DNA from: Prochlorococcus marinus str. MIT 1013
Lineage (GTDB): Bacteria; Cyanobacteriota; Cyanobacteriia; PCC-6307; Cyanobiaceae
Direction: 5' to 3'
Length of the DNA: 64,000 nucleotides
Assembly (NCBI RefSeq): GCF_027359395.1
Contig: NZ_CP114778.1
Coordinates: 744,001-808,000, forward strand
The number at the start of each line of letters is the position of its first letter. Position 1 is the stretch's first letter. Positions 19,680 to 28,701 of the stretch are shown in pieces. A program made the position numbers and the translations under genes. The notes under the pieces are model-generated. The model saw only the letters and a program-made list of their open reading frames with translations, was not told the DNA's origin and made no database searches.

Positions 19680-20390
19680 TCAAGAATCAACTCTTTTTGC
19701 TTCAATAATAAAATCTTCTTCTTCAATCAAATCAACTATATTCATACCACTAATCACTTTTCCAAAAACAGCAAACCTTCCATCAAGTTCTGGAAAAGAT
19801 TTTAGCAATATATAAAACTGCAAACTTGCTGAATTTACTGCTTTTGATCTTGCCATAGATAAATATGATCTTTTATGCTTAAGTTCGATATTATTTATTT
19901 GACTAGACGCATCAATTTCTTTTCCATATGTTGGTAAATTATTCGTTTTTAGTTTTATTTCTAAAGGAATGTATCTTATTTTTCCTGTTTTAGTGTCTAG
20001 AAAGTTATTTTTATTTTCTATTAAATTATTTTCTCCACCTCTAATTAAAAAGGGATAAGGTTGTTTTATAACCCTATTGAAAATTGTTTTATTATATAAA
20101 CCTTTTTCAACCAAGTCTATAAAATTACCAACAGTTATTGGGGCCGATTTTCCATAAAGCTCTAATTTTATATTCCCTTTATTAGTTATTAACAAGACAT
20201 ATTCATTTGATGTTAAGCAGGGAGATTTTGTAGATGAACATATATCTATATTTTCATTTTTCTTTAAAGCAGAACAACCAGTTATTAATATCAAATTGAC
20301 AATTAAAACAATATAAACTGGTTGAAAAAATCTATAAGTTGAATTATTTGAAATCTTTGCAATTTTATTCCTCTTTTTAAATTCCTTCAA
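19680..20390 (-). CDS. Cyclophilin-type peptidyl-prolyl isomerase, probable lipoprotein
   Basis: A 236-residue cyclophilin-like protein. The N-terminus is basic, then hydrophobic (about 21-37), then ITGCSA, a plausible lipobox with the lipidated Cys near residue 39, so it is probably membrane-anchored on the lumen or periplasm side. The isomerase domain begins with [22 protein letters not shown] and includes [17 protein letters not shown] and [15 protein letters not shown]. The usual FHRV-I-GFMIQGG core is altered ([15 protein letters not shown]), so catalysis may be weak. It overlaps the end of ycf4 by 14 bp on the same strand. Confidence 0.85.
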   Translation of the reverse strand: MKEFKKRNKIAKISNNSTYRFFQPVYIVLIVNLILITGCSALKKNENIDICSSTKSPCLTSNEYVLLITNKGNIKLELYGKSAPITVGNFIDLVEKGLYNKTIFNRVIKQPYPFLIRGGENNLIENKNNFLDTKTGKIRYIPLEIKLKTNNLPTYGKEIDASSQINNIELKHKRSYLSMARSKAVNSASLQFYILLKSFPELDGRFAVFGKVISGMNIVDLIEEEDFIIEAKRVDS

Positions 20391-20952
20391 GGTTAACCTC
20401 TAAAAATCTCGCAATTTCAGCACCTTCATTCTCTAAATCCAATAATGGTTTAGGAGATCCAACTCTTGATATTGGTAAGTCCTTCCTTCCTTTAATTCTT
20501 AAAGATACTCTTCTTAGTGGATTAAAACCTTCTCTAACCTCTAATTTCACACCCTTAATCTCATCAATAGGGATTTCTATTTCTATATTCTTCAATAATC
20601 CTCTCCTTGATAAAGATAATACTCCTTTATTTTTATCAAATCTATTAACGCCAGAACCATAATCGATACTTATAAGTCTCCAAAAATAAAGAGCCAACAA
20701 GAAAGCCGCTACACCATATAGACCCATAACCAAACCTTGAGGGACGAAAATCAGGGTAGAAGGGTTCCCTAGTGGTAGAAGGTCTCTTCCAAAATAACTA
20801 GAGAATGATGCCAACAAAAATCCAACACCACCAATGCTGAGCATCGATGCAACTAGATAGTTCGAAACCTTACGTGAACCTTTAATTTTTTGTTCTAGAA
20901 CCAAACCAGATACTTCTTTTTCTGATTGGCTTAACTTTGATTCAGATGTCAT
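20377..20952 (-). CDS. ycf4: Photosystem I assembly protein Ycf4
   Basis: Ycf4 is a thylakoid membrane scaffold for photosystem I assembly. The 191 residues include two hydrophobic spans (about 32-50 and 70-92, [15 protein letters not shown] and [15 protein letters not shown]), followed by the soluble domain with [21 protein letters not shown] and IKGRKDLPI. The length matches the family (about 185). It is transcribed away from psbD, leaving about 200 bp for the psbD promoter region. Confidence 0.95.
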   Translation of the reverse strand: MTSESKLSQSEKEVSGLVLEQKIKGSRKVSNYLVASMLSIGGVGFLLASFSSYFGRDLLPLGNPSTLIFVPQGLVMGLYGVAAFLLALYFWRLISIDYGSGVNRFDKNKGVLSLSRRGLLKNIEIEIPIDEIKGVKLEVREGFNPLRRVSLRIKGRKDLPISRVGSPKPLLDLENEGAEIARFLEVNLEGI

Positions 20953-21152
20953 AATCTCATGAAATTGGGAAGCACATCCCTTTCAAAACATTATATAGAC
21001 TAAGTTTTTGACAATTAATAAGTAGCAATAAAAAAAATTGATTTTATCTCATTTCAATACAAGGGATTTCATCAAGTTAAAGATTTACCCACAAACCCCG
21101 TCATCGTTGTTAAAGTCCTCGACGTATACAAAAGCTCAGCAACGCTCCTCCC

Positions 21153-22229
21153 ATGACGATCGCTGTTGGAAGCGCAACAGAACGAGGTTGGTTTGACGCC
21201 CTCGATGACTGGTTAAAGCGCGACCGATTCGTATTTGTTGGTTGGTCTGGACTACTTCTCTTCCCTACAGCTTTCCTAGCTATTGGTGGATGGTTTACAG
21301 GTACAACCTTCGTTTCTTCCTGGTACACCCATGGTGTAGCCAGTTCTTACCTTGAGGGATGCAACTTCCTCACTGCCGCTGTTAGTACTCCTGGCGATGC
21401 CATGGGTCACAGTCTTCTATTCCTTTGGGGACCAGAAGCTCAGGGCGATTTAACACGTTGGTTCCAGCTTGGTGGCCTATGGAATTTCGTTGCTCTACAC
21501 GGTGCATTCAGTCTTATTGGCTTCATGCTTCGTCAATTCGAAATTGCAAGACTAGTTGGTATCCGTCCATATAACGCACTTGCTTTCTCAGCAGTTATTG
21601 CAGTATTTACGGCTTGCTTCCTTATCTATCCATTAGGACAGCACAGTTGGTTTTTCGCTCCTTCTTTTGGAGTTGCAGCAATATTCCGTTTCATCCTCTT
21701 CATCCAAGGATTCCACAATATTACGCTTAACCCATTCCACATGATGGGAGTAGCAGGAATTCTTGGAGGTGCTCTTCTTTGTGCTATTCATGGCGCAACA
21801 GTTCAGAACACTCTTTACGAAGATTCAAGTCAGTATTCTGAAGGTAAAGCTCAGAGTTCTACTTTTAGAGGTTTCGATCCAGTACAAGAAGAAGAAACTT
21901 ACTCATTTATTACGGCAAACCGTTTCTGGAGTCAGATTTTCGGTATTGCTTTCTCAAATAAGCGTTTCCTTCACTTCTTGATGCTCTTTGTACCAGTAAC
22001 AGGTATGTGGGCTGCATCAATTGGAATCGTTGGACTAGCTCTAAACCTTCGTGCTTACGATTTCGTTAGCCAAGAAATCAGGGCTGCTGAAGATCCTGAA
22101 TTCGAAACTTTCTACACTAAAAATATCCTTCTTAATGAAGGTATGCGTGCATGGATGTCTTCTGTAGACCAGCCACACGAAAACTTTGTATTCCCTGAGG
22201 AGGTACTCCCACGTGGAAACGCCCTTTAA
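21153..22229 (+). CDS. psbD: Photosystem II reaction centre protein D2
   Basis: D2 binds the reaction-centre chlorophylls, pheophytin and plastoquinone QA with D1. The 358 residues include [34 protein letters not shown], the QA and iron-ligand region [20 protein letters not shown] and the C-terminal [15 protein letters not shown]. It is about six longer than the usual 352 because the stromal D-E loop (about residues 223-235, [16 protein letters not shown]) is extended. The 3' end overlaps psbC, the standard psbDC arrangement. Confidence 0.98.
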   Translation: MTIAVGSATERGWFDALDDWLKRDRFVFVGWSGLLLFPTAFLAIGGWFTGTTFVSSWYTHGVASSYLEGCNFLTAAVSTPGDAMGHSLLFLWGPEAQGDLTRWFQLGGLWNFVALHGAFSLIGFMLRQFEIARLVGIRPYNALAFSAVIAVFTACFLIYPLGQHSWFFAPSFGVAAIFRFILFIQGFHNITLNPFHMMGVAGILGGALLCAIHGATVQNTLYEDSSQYSEGKAQSSTFRGFDPVQEEETYSFITANRFWSQIFGIAFSNKRFLHFLMLFVPVTGMWAASIGIVGLALNLRAYDFVSQEIRAAEDPEFETFYTKNILLNEGMRAWMSSVDQPHENFVFPEEVLPRGNAL

Positions 22230-23595
22230 TAGTTTACTCAACGCTCCTAATCAAAGTCTTGAAGAGACTGGTTATGCCTGGTATGTAGGAAATGCACGGC
22301 TAATCAACCTTTCTGGAAGACTACTAGGTGCTCACATTGCTCACGCAGGACTAATTGTTTTCTGGGCTGGCGCGATGATGCTTTTCGAAGTAAGTCACTT
22401 CACAATGGATAAACCCATGTGGGAACAAGGCTTAATTTGCATGCCTCACGTGGCCATGTTTGGATACGGTATTGGTCCAGGCGGAGAAGTAACTGATGTT
22501 TGGCCTTTCTTCATTGCTGGTGTTATTCACCTAGTCGCATCTGGGATTCTTGGCTTTGGAGGTGTTTTTCACTCTCTTGCTGGCCCAGAAAAGCTAGAAG
22601 AAGATTTCCCATTCTTCTCAACAGACTGGAGAGATAAAAATCAAATGACCAACATTCTTGGTTTTCATTTGGTTGTTCTAGGGGTTGGAGCTCTTTTATG
22701 GTCCATTAATTGGATGTACATAGGAGGTGCTTACGACACTTGGGCTCCTGGTGGTGGAGAAGTTAGGTTGATCAACCCAACACTTGATCCAAGAATTATT
22801 TTTGGATATCTACTATCAACCCCTTGGGGTGGTGGTGGTTGGATGGTTGGTGTTAACTCAATGGAAGATATTGTCGGAGGACATGTTTACCTGGGTGTGA
22901 TTGAAATAATTGGTGGTCTTTTCCATATCTTCACTCAGCCTTATGGATGGGCTAGAAGAGCCTTTATCTGGAACGGTGAAGGACTTCTAAGTTATGCGTT
23001 AGGTGGAATTTGTGTTGCAAGTTTTGTTGCTTCATGTTTCATCTGGTTCAACAACACAGCTTATCCATCTGAGTTCTACGGTCCAACAAACGCTGAAGCC
23101 TCTCAGGCCCAGAGTTTTACATTCCTAGTTCGTGACCAACGAATTGGAGCAAATGTAGGTTCAACAATGGGACCAACTGGTTTAGGTAAATACCTAATGC
23201 GTTCTCCTACTGGTGAAATCATCTTTGGTGGAGAGACGATGCGTTTTTGGGATTTCCGAGGACCATGGCTTGAGCCACTTAGAGGACCAAATGGCCTCAG
23301 CCTCGAAAAGATTCAAAATGATATTCAGCCTTGGCAAGTTCGCCGTGCTGCTGAATACATGACACATGCTCCTAATGCTTCAATCAACTCTGTTGGTGGA
23401 ATTATTACCGAGCCAAATGCTGTTAACTTTGTTAACTTGCGTCAATGGCTTGCAGGTGCTCAGTTCTTCCTTGGCTGGTTTACTTTTGTAGGCCATCTTT
23501 GGCATGCAGGTCGTGCGAGAGCCGCTGCAGCTGGATTTGAAAAAGGTATTAGTCGTTCACAAGAGCCTGCTCTTTCAATGCCTGATCTAGATTAG
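22213..23595 (+). CDS. psbC: Photosystem II CP43 antenna protein
   Basis: CP43 is the core antenna of photosystem II and contributes a ligand to the Mn cluster. The start is GTG at 22213, giving [10 protein letters not shown], 17 bp inside psbD and preceded by the ribosome-binding sequence GAGGAGG at about 22197. This GTG start inside psbD is conserved in cyanobacteria; an in-frame ATG at 22186 is not used. The protein is 460 residues with six spans, [18 protein letters not shown], and the large lumenal loop with the [20 protein letters not shown] signature. Confidence 0.98.
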   Translation: METPFNSLLNAPNQSLEETGYAWYVGNARLINLSGRLLGAHIAHAGLIVFWAGAMMLFEVSHFTMDKPMWEQGLICMPHVAMFGYGIGPGGEVTDVWPFFIAGVIHLVASGILGFGGVFHSLAGPEKLEEDFPFFSTDWRDKNQMTNILGFHLVVLGVGALLWSINWMYIGGAYDTWAPGGGEVRLINPTLDPRIIFGYLLSTPWGGGGWMVGVNSMEDIVGGHVYLGVIEIIGGLFHIFTQPYGWARRAFIWNGEGLLSYALGGICVASFVASCFIWFNNTAYPSEFYGPTNAEASQAQSFTFLVRDQRIGANVGSTMGPTGLGKYLMRSPTGEIIFGGETMRFWDFRGPWLEPLRGPNGLSLEKIQNDIQPWQVRRAAEYMTHAPNASINSVGGIITEPNAVNFVNLRQWLAGAQFFLGWFTFVGHLWHAGRARAAAAGFEKGISRSQEPALSMPDLD

Positions 23596-23611
23596 ATCCA
23601 TTAATAAATAA

Positions 23612-23640
23612 AAAAGTCCTCTATATTGAGGGCTTTTTTT
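23612..23640 (+). terminator. Intrinsic terminator after psbC
   Basis: AGTCCTC and GAGGGCT pair around a short AT loop and are followed by seven or more T residues. It lies 17 bp after the psbC stop codon and just before the convergent maf gene. Confidence 0.85.
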
Positions 23641-23644
23641 ATGT

Positions 23645-24301
23645 TCAAAAATATTTGATCTTATTATTTTTTTCTAAAAGCAACTCAGATAAACCTAGTT
23701 TTTCTAAATTAATTTTCAACCAAGGCAAGCTAAGTCCAATTACGTTACTAAAACATCCATCAATTTTTTTTATAAATAGTCCTCCATATCCTTCAATTGC
23801 AAAACCGCCTGCGCAATTGTATGGTTCTTGAATTGAAGCATATTTTATGATCTCAATATTGGATAAAGTCATAAATTCAATTTTCGTGCTCACAACCCCA
23901 TCAGAATATTGATTTAATGAATAACTTTCCATATCTAATTTGGAACTATCATGCGAAATTAAATAGTGACCTGTATGCAAAAAACCAGACTTACCAGACA
24001 TCCTTTGCCATCTGGATATCAATTGCTCTTTATTAATTGGCTTTTCGAAAATTTCACCCTCAAACTCAAACAAAGAGTCACAACCCAATAAAGCTTGAAA
24101 AGTATCTAAGTCATGATTTTCTTTTATCAACTTTTTTAATGCACTATCAGATTTACCCTTAGCTAATAATTTGACCTTCAAAATGGGATCTGGTTCTTGA
24201 ATCTGTGTCTCATCAAAATCACTTACAATAACTTTGTGTCTCAAAGCTATTTGATCAAGTAATTTTTGACGAGCTTTGGATGCCGAGGCAAGAACAAACA
24301 T
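23645..24301 (-). CDS. maf: Maf-like nucleotide pyrophosphatase
   Basis: A Maf/YhdE-family pyrophosphatase that hydrolyses non-canonical or canonical NTPs (house-cleaning or septum-related). The 218 residues begin with FVLASASKARQKLLDQI, the SxSxxR phosphate-binding signature. GCDSLFEFEGEIFEKP fills the catalytic Asp position and YNCAGGFAIEGYGG is the conserved C-terminal motif. It is convergent with psbC. Confidence 0.93.
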   Translation of the reverse strand: MFVLASASKARQKLLDQIALRHKVIVSDFDETQIQEPDPILKVKLLAKGKSDSALKKLIKENHDLDTFQALLGCDSLFEFEGEIFEKPINKEQLISRWQRMSGKSGFLHTGHYLISHDSSKLDMESYSLNQYSDGVVSTKIEFMTLSNIEIIKYASIQEPYNCAGGFAIEGYGGLFIKKIDGCFSNVIGLSLPWLKINLEKLGLSELLLEKNNKIKYF

Positions 24302-24372
24302 AGAAAACTAAATTTTTTAATGCTTAAGATCATTATTGATCTTCTATTTAAAAAATAAATCCATTTAATTAA

Positions 24373-24747
24373 ATGTCGCTGATTGACCAAAAAATCTTTA
24401 TAAGAGCGAAAAAAGGGATTAGGAATTGTCCCTTTAACTTATTTCTTTTTCAAAGTCTTCAAAAAGAAAGTCTCAGTGCTCAAGACGTTTTTGAGAATAA
24501 ATCAAAATATTTGAATAAAGAATTTATGTTTATCAATAGTTCTTTATTCATAGAGAATGAATTTCTTAAATTAATTAAAATTGGTGTCTTAAGAAGAGAA
24601 GTTGACGGCCAAGGTCTTACTTCAAAAGTTCGTATTACACCAATAGGAAGACAAATTTTAGAAAGCCGTGCAAATTTATTTACTAAAAAAATATCACCTA
24701 TAAAAAAATTAATTACATGTCTAAAATATCAATTATCAGCAAGATGA
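24373..24747 (+). CDS. Small cyanobacterial protein upstream of cobQ (possibly Npun_F0494 family)
   Basis: A 124-residue protein with a helix-rich N-terminal half and a segment ILRREVDGQGLTSKVRITPIGRQILE-like (here GVLRREVDGQGL then RITPIGRQILES) that resembles a winged-helix wing plus recognition helix. I tentatively place it in the Npun_F0494 family from memory of this position in cyanobacterial genomes. Its stop overlaps the cobQ start by 4 bp (ATGA), so the two should be co-translated. A DNA-binding role is only a guess from the fold impression. Confidence 0.75.
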   Translation: MSLIDQKIFIRAKKGIRNCPFNLFLFQSLQKESLSAQDVFENKSKYLNKEFMFINSSLFIENEFLKLIKIGVLRREVDGQGLTSKVRITPIGRQILESRANLFTKKISPIKKLITCLKYQLSAR

Positions 24748-26258
24748 AAATAGAACTCAAACGTACTCCAATAATGGTTTTAGGGACCTCTAGTGGTGCA
24801 GGTAAAACACTTATCGCTACTGCAATCTGCAGATGTTTAAAAAGAAAAGGGGAACAGCCAATACCTTTTAAGGGCCAAAACATGAGCAATAACGCCTGGG
24901 TTGATACTCAGGGAAGAGAAATGGCATATTCACAAGCCCTTCAATCTTGGTCTGCAGGCTTAGAGCCAAGTGCTGAAATGAATCCTGTTCTTCTGAAGCC
25001 AAAAGGGGATTGTACAAGTGAAGTAATTCATCTAGGCAAAAGTGTCGGCACTAGTAAAGCAATAAGTTATTACGAAGATTGGTTCGATTCAGGGTGGGAA
25101 GCTATTAAAAAAGGCCTAGCAATATTATTAAATAACAAAAAAGATGGAAGACTTATTCTTGAAGGGGCTGGCAGTCCAGTAGAAGTAAATTTGCAACATA
25201 AAGATCTTACAAATTTGAAATTAGCAAAATTTTTAAATGCAAATTGTATTTTAGTAGCAGATATTGAAAGAGGAGGCGTTTTTGCTCAAATCATTGGAAC
25301 AATTGCATTAATGCAACCTGATGAAAAAAGATTAATTAAAGGAATAATTATTAATAGATTCAGAGGCGATAAAGCCTTATTCGAGTCAGGGGTTACATGG
25401 ATAGAAAAAGAAACAGGAATCCCAGTTTTAGGAATATTACCTTGGCTAAAAGAGATTTTCCCACCAGAAGATTCGCTTGATTTACTTGAAAGGAAACAAA
25501 TAAATCAAAGTGCAGAAATAGAAATAGCAATAATAAAATTACCTAGAATTAGCAACTTTTCTGATCTAGATCCTTTCTTTAGCGATCCAACTATTGAAAT
25601 GAGATGGATAGAACCTGGACAAGAGCTAGGAGAACCAGATGTATTAATAATTCCTGGAAGCAAGCAAACAATTAAAGATTTAGAGAGTTTAAATAACTCT
25701 GGTTTGAGCAATCAAATAAAAGATTATGCAAAAAAAGGGGGAAATGTTTTTGGCATTTGTGGAGGTTTACAAATGATAGGAAAATCATTAAAGGACCCCC
25801 ATAACCAGGAAAATATTAATGAGCTAAGGACATTTTCAAATATAGGTATGAATCTTCTCCCAATCAAAACAACCTTTGGAGAGATCAAGCACACTTCACA
25901 AAGAGAAGAACTAGTTTTATGGCCAGATTCACAAAATATAAAGGGGTTTGAGATGCATTACGGAGAAAGTGATTTAATCAATAATAAAAAGTCCGATGTT
26001 ATTTCTCTATTCAAAAACAGTTCTTTAGGATGGGTAGTTGAAAAAAAAGATAAAAGTTTTATTGGAGGAACTTATTTACATGGAATCTTTGAAAATGATG
26101 AATGGCGTAGGCAATGGATAAATAAAATAAGACAGAGCAAGGGATTAAATAAACTAAGTACTAAAGAAGAGAAGAATCTCGATAAAAGAGAGAAGTTATT
26201 AGATTTACTAACTGATGCCTTTGAAAGAAATATCAACATAGATAATTTAATCAAATGA
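24744..26258 (+). CDS. cobQ: Cobyric acid synthase
   Basis: CobQ amidates four carboxylates of adenosyl-cobyrinic acid a,c-diamide in (pseudo)cobalamin synthesis, with glutamine and ATP. From the ATG at 24744 it has 504 residues: an N-terminal P-loop synthetase domain (VLGTSSGAGKTLIATAICR, FKGQNMSNNAWV) and a C-terminal class I glutamine amidotransferase domain with the nucleophile in GNVFGICGGLQMIG and the His in GTYLHGIFEN. The chosen start forms ATGA with the upstream stop and its own stop overlaps the ferredoxin start by 4 bp. Confidence 0.96.
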   Translation: MKIELKRTPIMVLGTSSGAGKTLIATAICRCLKRKGEQPIPFKGQNMSNNAWVDTQGREMAYSQALQSWSAGLEPSAEMNPVLLKPKGDCTSEVIHLGKSVGTSKAISYYEDWFDSGWEAIKKGLAILLNNKKDGRLILEGAGSPVEVNLQHKDLTNLKLAKFLNANCILVADIERGGVFAQIIGTIALMQPDEKRLIKGIIINRFRGDKALFESGVTWIEKETGIPVLGILPWLKEIFPPEDSLDLLERKQINQSAEIEIAIIKLPRISNFSDLDPFFSDPTIEMRWIEPGQELGEPDVLIIPGSKQTIKDLESLNNSGLSNQIKDYAKKGGNVFGICGGLQMIGKSLKDPHNQENINELRTFSNIGMNLLPIKTTFGEIKHTSQREELVLWPDSQNIKGFEMHYGESDLINNKKSDVISLFKNSSLGWVVEKKDKSFIGGTYLHGIFENDEWRRQWINKIRQSKGLNKLSTKEEKNLDKREKLLDLLTDAFERNINIDNLIK

Positions 26259-26500
26259 TCTTAAGAATGAAAAATGTAAAAATCAACTGGCCTAATAAGA
26301 AATCAACTAATTGCTCTCCAGGAGTTGATTGGTTAAAAGCTGCATATGATGCAAGTATCGATATCCCTACTGGATGCCTAGGAGGAAGCTGCGGGGCGTG
26401 CGAAATAGAAGTCAATGGAGAAGTAATAAGAGCATGTATTGCAAAAGTTCCAGACAGAAAGGAACTTAATGTTGAATTTTTCAGTGACCCATATTGGTAA
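26255..26500 (+). CDS. Small [2Fe-2S] ferredoxin
   Basis: An 81-residue plant-type ferredoxin fold protein. The cluster ligands are visible as GCLGGSCGACEIEVNG (Cys-x4-Cys-x2-Cys) and the fourth Cys in IRACIAKV. It is shorter than photosynthetic PetF, so an electron donor for a specific enzyme is more likely. The start overlaps the cobQ stop as ATGA; another ATG four codons in is possible. Being coupled to cobQ suggests, but does not prove, a role in corrinoid metabolism. Confidence 0.88.
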   Translation: MILRMKNVKINWPNKKSTNCSPGVDWLKAAYDASIDIPTGCLGGSCGACEIEVNGEVIRACIAKVPDRKELNVEFFSDPYW

Positions 26501-26528
26501 AAAAATATATGTCCAAATTATTAGATAA

Positions 26529-27170
26529 TCAATAATATTTCTCTGCTCTTCTAATAGCTTTAATAGAACCTTTATAATCTCCAATTTTATACTTCGATTC
26601 ACTAATAATTTCTAGTTTATTTATTACCTCCTTTATCCTTTTATCACTAATTTTCTTTTTATAATCTGCAATTAAATCATATTTACTTTTTTGTATTTTA
26701 GAGCCTTTAATCAAGACATTGTATTTAGGTTCTAGATTTATTTTTATAAAAGTACCTAACAAAATATTTTTATAATCTATTTTAGTATTATCTAATTCCT
26801 TGGATTTATCGATTTCCAAAAATCTAATTTTTTTTGCTTTTCTTTTATCCTCTATTGCCCCATAAAAATCTCCGTTCTTATACCTAGAATTACTTCTTCC
26901 ACTAAATGAAATATCTTTAGACCTTTGTTTTATAATATCTAATTTAGCTTCAAAACAAATTGACCTTGAGAAGTCATCTATAGCAGATAGATTATCTCCC
27001 AATTTATCATTCAAAAATCCACAATTTAAATATGCTAAAGCAATATCATCTTGGCTTTGAAGACTATCAATATTCTTTTTAATAGATTTAATAGCCCCCT
27101 CATAATCATCTGAATCGATCAAGTTAATTGCTTCATCATAAAAAGATGAAGACTCATCTAGTTTTTTCAA
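26529..27170 (-). CDS. TPR-like helical repeat protein
   Basis: A 213-residue Lys- and Ile-rich soluble protein. Repeated segments of the form DYEGAIKSIKKNID, DNLSAIDDFSRSI, DFYGAIEDKRKAKK and DYKGSIKAIRRAEK are TPR-like, so a protein-protein scaffold is likely. No signal peptide or enzyme domain is seen. It sits between the cobQ-ferredoxin operon and the tRNA-fragment repeats at 27265-27354, so it may belong to an older part of the island. Base composition is very AT-rich. Confidence 0.7.
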   Translation of the reverse strand: MKKLDESSSFYDEAINLIDSDDYEGAIKSIKKNIDSLQSQDDIALAYLNCGFLNDKLGDNLSAIDDFSRSICFEAKLDIIKQRSKDISFSGRSNSRYKNGDFYGAIEDKRKAKKIRFLEIDKSKELDNTKIDYKNILLGTFIKINLEPKYNVLIKGSKIQKSKYDLIADYKKKISDKRIKEVINKLEIISESKYKIGDYKGSIKAIRRAEKYY

Positions 27171-27264
27171 ATGATTTCCACTTCTTTTTTATTTTAAGCA
27201 CATTAAATACAGTCAGTTTAAAAGTCTTCAAAAAAATATGCAGGAGAAAAGCAAATGCTGAATG

Positions 27265-27354
27265 ATACGGAGAAGGTGTCAGTCGCTTTAGGTGATTTCA
27301 GGACTTCTGGTAGACAGGAGAGGACAAAGAGAATGCGGAGAGGGTGGTAGTCGA
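27265..27354. repeat. tRNA-Ser 3'-end fragments (attachment-site-like scars)
   Basis: AATGCGGAGAGGGTGG at 27332-27347 is identical to 31523-31538, which covers the 3' end and downstream flank of the tRNA-Ser gene, in the same orientation. Extending to 27354 gives 21 of 23 matches. An imperfect copy, ATACGGAGAAGGTG, lies at 27265-27278. A fragment this short is not a tRNA gene; it matches the outer attachment site left by integration at a tRNA 3' end. The two copies suggest more than one integration or a decayed event. Confidence 0.75.
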
Positions 27355-27416
27355 TTTGCGTTTAGGAGGGACGGTGAGGGCATAAAGAGGAACAATAAGT
27401 CGAGATCGGGGTAAAA

Positions 27417-27571
27417 ATCCCACAACAAATCCCACAACATTATTCACATCACTTTTACAGGAGACTCATAAAAACCAGAAGATCAGTCATACCAATCGAT
27501 CTAAAGAAATCCCACAACACTGGGTTTTATCCCACAACATTTCCAAAAATCCCACAACAAAATCCCACAAC
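27417..27571. repeat. Six-copy ATCCCACAAC iteron-like cluster
   Basis: ATCCCACAAC occurs at 27417, 27429, 27509, 27529, 27549 and 27562, all in the same orientation, with start-to-start spacing of 12, 80, 20, 20 and 13 bp. Two spacings of 20 bp and two of 12-13 bp suggest helical phasing. It lies directly inside the outer tRNA fragment and fills most of the gene-free stretch 27171-27649. Recombinase arm sites or replication iterons would look like this; no binding protein is known here. Confidence 0.8.
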
Positions 27572-27649
27572 ATTTTGCGTTTCCACTAAAGCGATTTCAA
27601 GTTCGTGCCATCTCAAAAAGATCCGATAAAGTTGGCAAAATCGTTGAAG

Positions 27650-28120
27650 ATGATAAGACTGAAAAAGTTTAAAATCTATTTTGCTCCAATATTGTTCTGG
27701 ACAATTCTGCTTTCTGGATCCTTAAGTCATAAGGTTGTGGCACAAAGTAAACCTAAGAATATTCAAACTTCTACAGAAGAATTGAATCAAATGTATTCTA
27801 AATGTGTAGATAGTTTTGGTCACGGTATTAATAATGGAGTTGTTGCTTTTTGTTCAGACAAAGTAATAACTGAAGCAAAAACAACCATTAATTCAAAACT
27901 TTTAGAAGCGGAAGAGAAAATAACTCCTAAAAATGCCTTTCTACTAACAAAAGGACAATTCTTGGAAAGTCAATCTCTTTGGGAGAAATACATGAAATCA
28001 CAATGCATCTTGCAAACAAAACTGATAGGTATGGCAATGGAAGGATATTGCCCAATGAAAAAATATCTACAGAGAAATAAGGAATTGGATTTCCTTTTAT
28101 ACCGAAAAGGGGAATTCTGA
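27650..28120 (+). CDS. Secreted LprI/DUF1311-like protein
   Basis: Starting at the ATG 27650, this 156-residue protein has a basic N-terminus and a hydrophobic signal segment (about 9-27, ending near VVAQS). The mature part holds four Cys. The C-terminal half, with QFLESQSLWEKYMKSQCIL and later GYCPMKKYLQRNKEL, resembles the LprI/DUF1311 pattern (Gln/Trp-x-Tyr-x3-Cys, then Cys before a helix), a family linked to lysozyme inhibition in some bacteria. An upstream GTG at 27605 would add 15 residues and spoil the signal peptide. It lies in the putative island. Confidence 0.65.
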   Translation: MIRLKKFKIYFAPILFWTILLSGSLSHKVVAQSKPKNIQTSTEELNQMYSKCVDSFGHGINNGVVAFCSDKVITEAKTTINSKLLEAEEKITPKNAFLLTKGQFLESQSLWEKYMKSQCILQTKLIGMAMEGYCPMKKYLQRNKELDFLLYRKGEF

Positions 28121-28154
28121 GTTCCCACTGATTCAATTTGATTTTCAATCAGTC

Positions 28155-28604
28155 TTAGAAAATCATTCTGCAATTATTAGAAACATGCCAAAAGTCATTA
28201 ATTGCAGAATAAATTGCAGGATTGTTTATTTGCTCTCTTTTATCGCTATACCAAAGGGATCTACCTAACTCAATAAGAAGAACTCTTCTCTTATAACTGG
28301 AAGAGTTATTTGATCGCCCACGAACTGGATATTCTCCTCTAAAGCGCACTACTGATTTCCAATTTTTATTGGGATCTGTCCTCCACCAATATCCTGATAA
28401 ACCTTCAGATACCAAATCCAAATAAATTGGTGAAATTTTTTGCCCTTCATAGACCAATTGACCTTGCCACTCCGTCTTCACGAAATCCTTTTGACTAAGA
28501 CCAGGGAATTTAATCAATACTTCTGGAGTTACATCACTTCGCCATTCACATGAAAATGCTGGTTCAATCGTAATTAATGCTGCTAATAGTAGAAGTGACT
28601 TCAT
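28155..28604 (-). CDS. Secreted protein of unknown function
   Basis: A 149-residue protein with a clear short signal peptide (MKSLLLLAALITIEPAFSC, cleavage near residue 18). The mature part is Trp/Arg/Ser-rich, with GLSGYWWRTDPNKNW and RVLLIELGRSLWYSD, suggesting a beta-rich fold. Two Cys (CEWRSD near the N-terminus and NNCRMIF near the end) may form a disulfide. No family is recognised. It faces the LprI-like gene tail to tail inside the island. Confidence 0.7.
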   Translation of the reverse strand: MKSLLLLAALITIEPAFSCEWRSDVTPEVLIKFPGLSQKDFVKTEWQGQLVYEGQKISPIYLDLVSEGLSGYWWRTDPNKNWKSVVRFRGEYPVRGRSNNSSSYKRRVLLIELGRSLWYSDKREQINNPAIYSAINDFWHVSNNCRMIF

Positions 28605-28701
28605 CTCTATATTCTATAAAAATAAAAAAAGGCATATACGAAATACGCTTTAGAATTTGCGAAGAGAGATGCTGATGCCTCATCTGCTTTTAAATTTGTA
28701 A

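Noticed and set aside
22186-22212. ATG start for psbC
   Set aside because: The GTG at 22213 has a GAGGAGG ribosome-binding site and gives the conserved CP43 N-terminus.
24717-24743. Upstream start for cobQ
   Set aside because: The ATG at 24744 forms an ATGA overlap with the previous gene and starts right before the P-loop domain.
27332-27354. A second tRNA-Ser gene
   Set aside because: Only the 3' end matches; no anticodon, D or acceptor 5' arm follows, so it is a fragment.
27417-27571. ATCCCACAAC cluster as a CRISPR array
   Set aside because: The repeat is only 10 bp, spacing is irregular (12 to 80 bp), spacers are not of equal length, and no cas genes are near.
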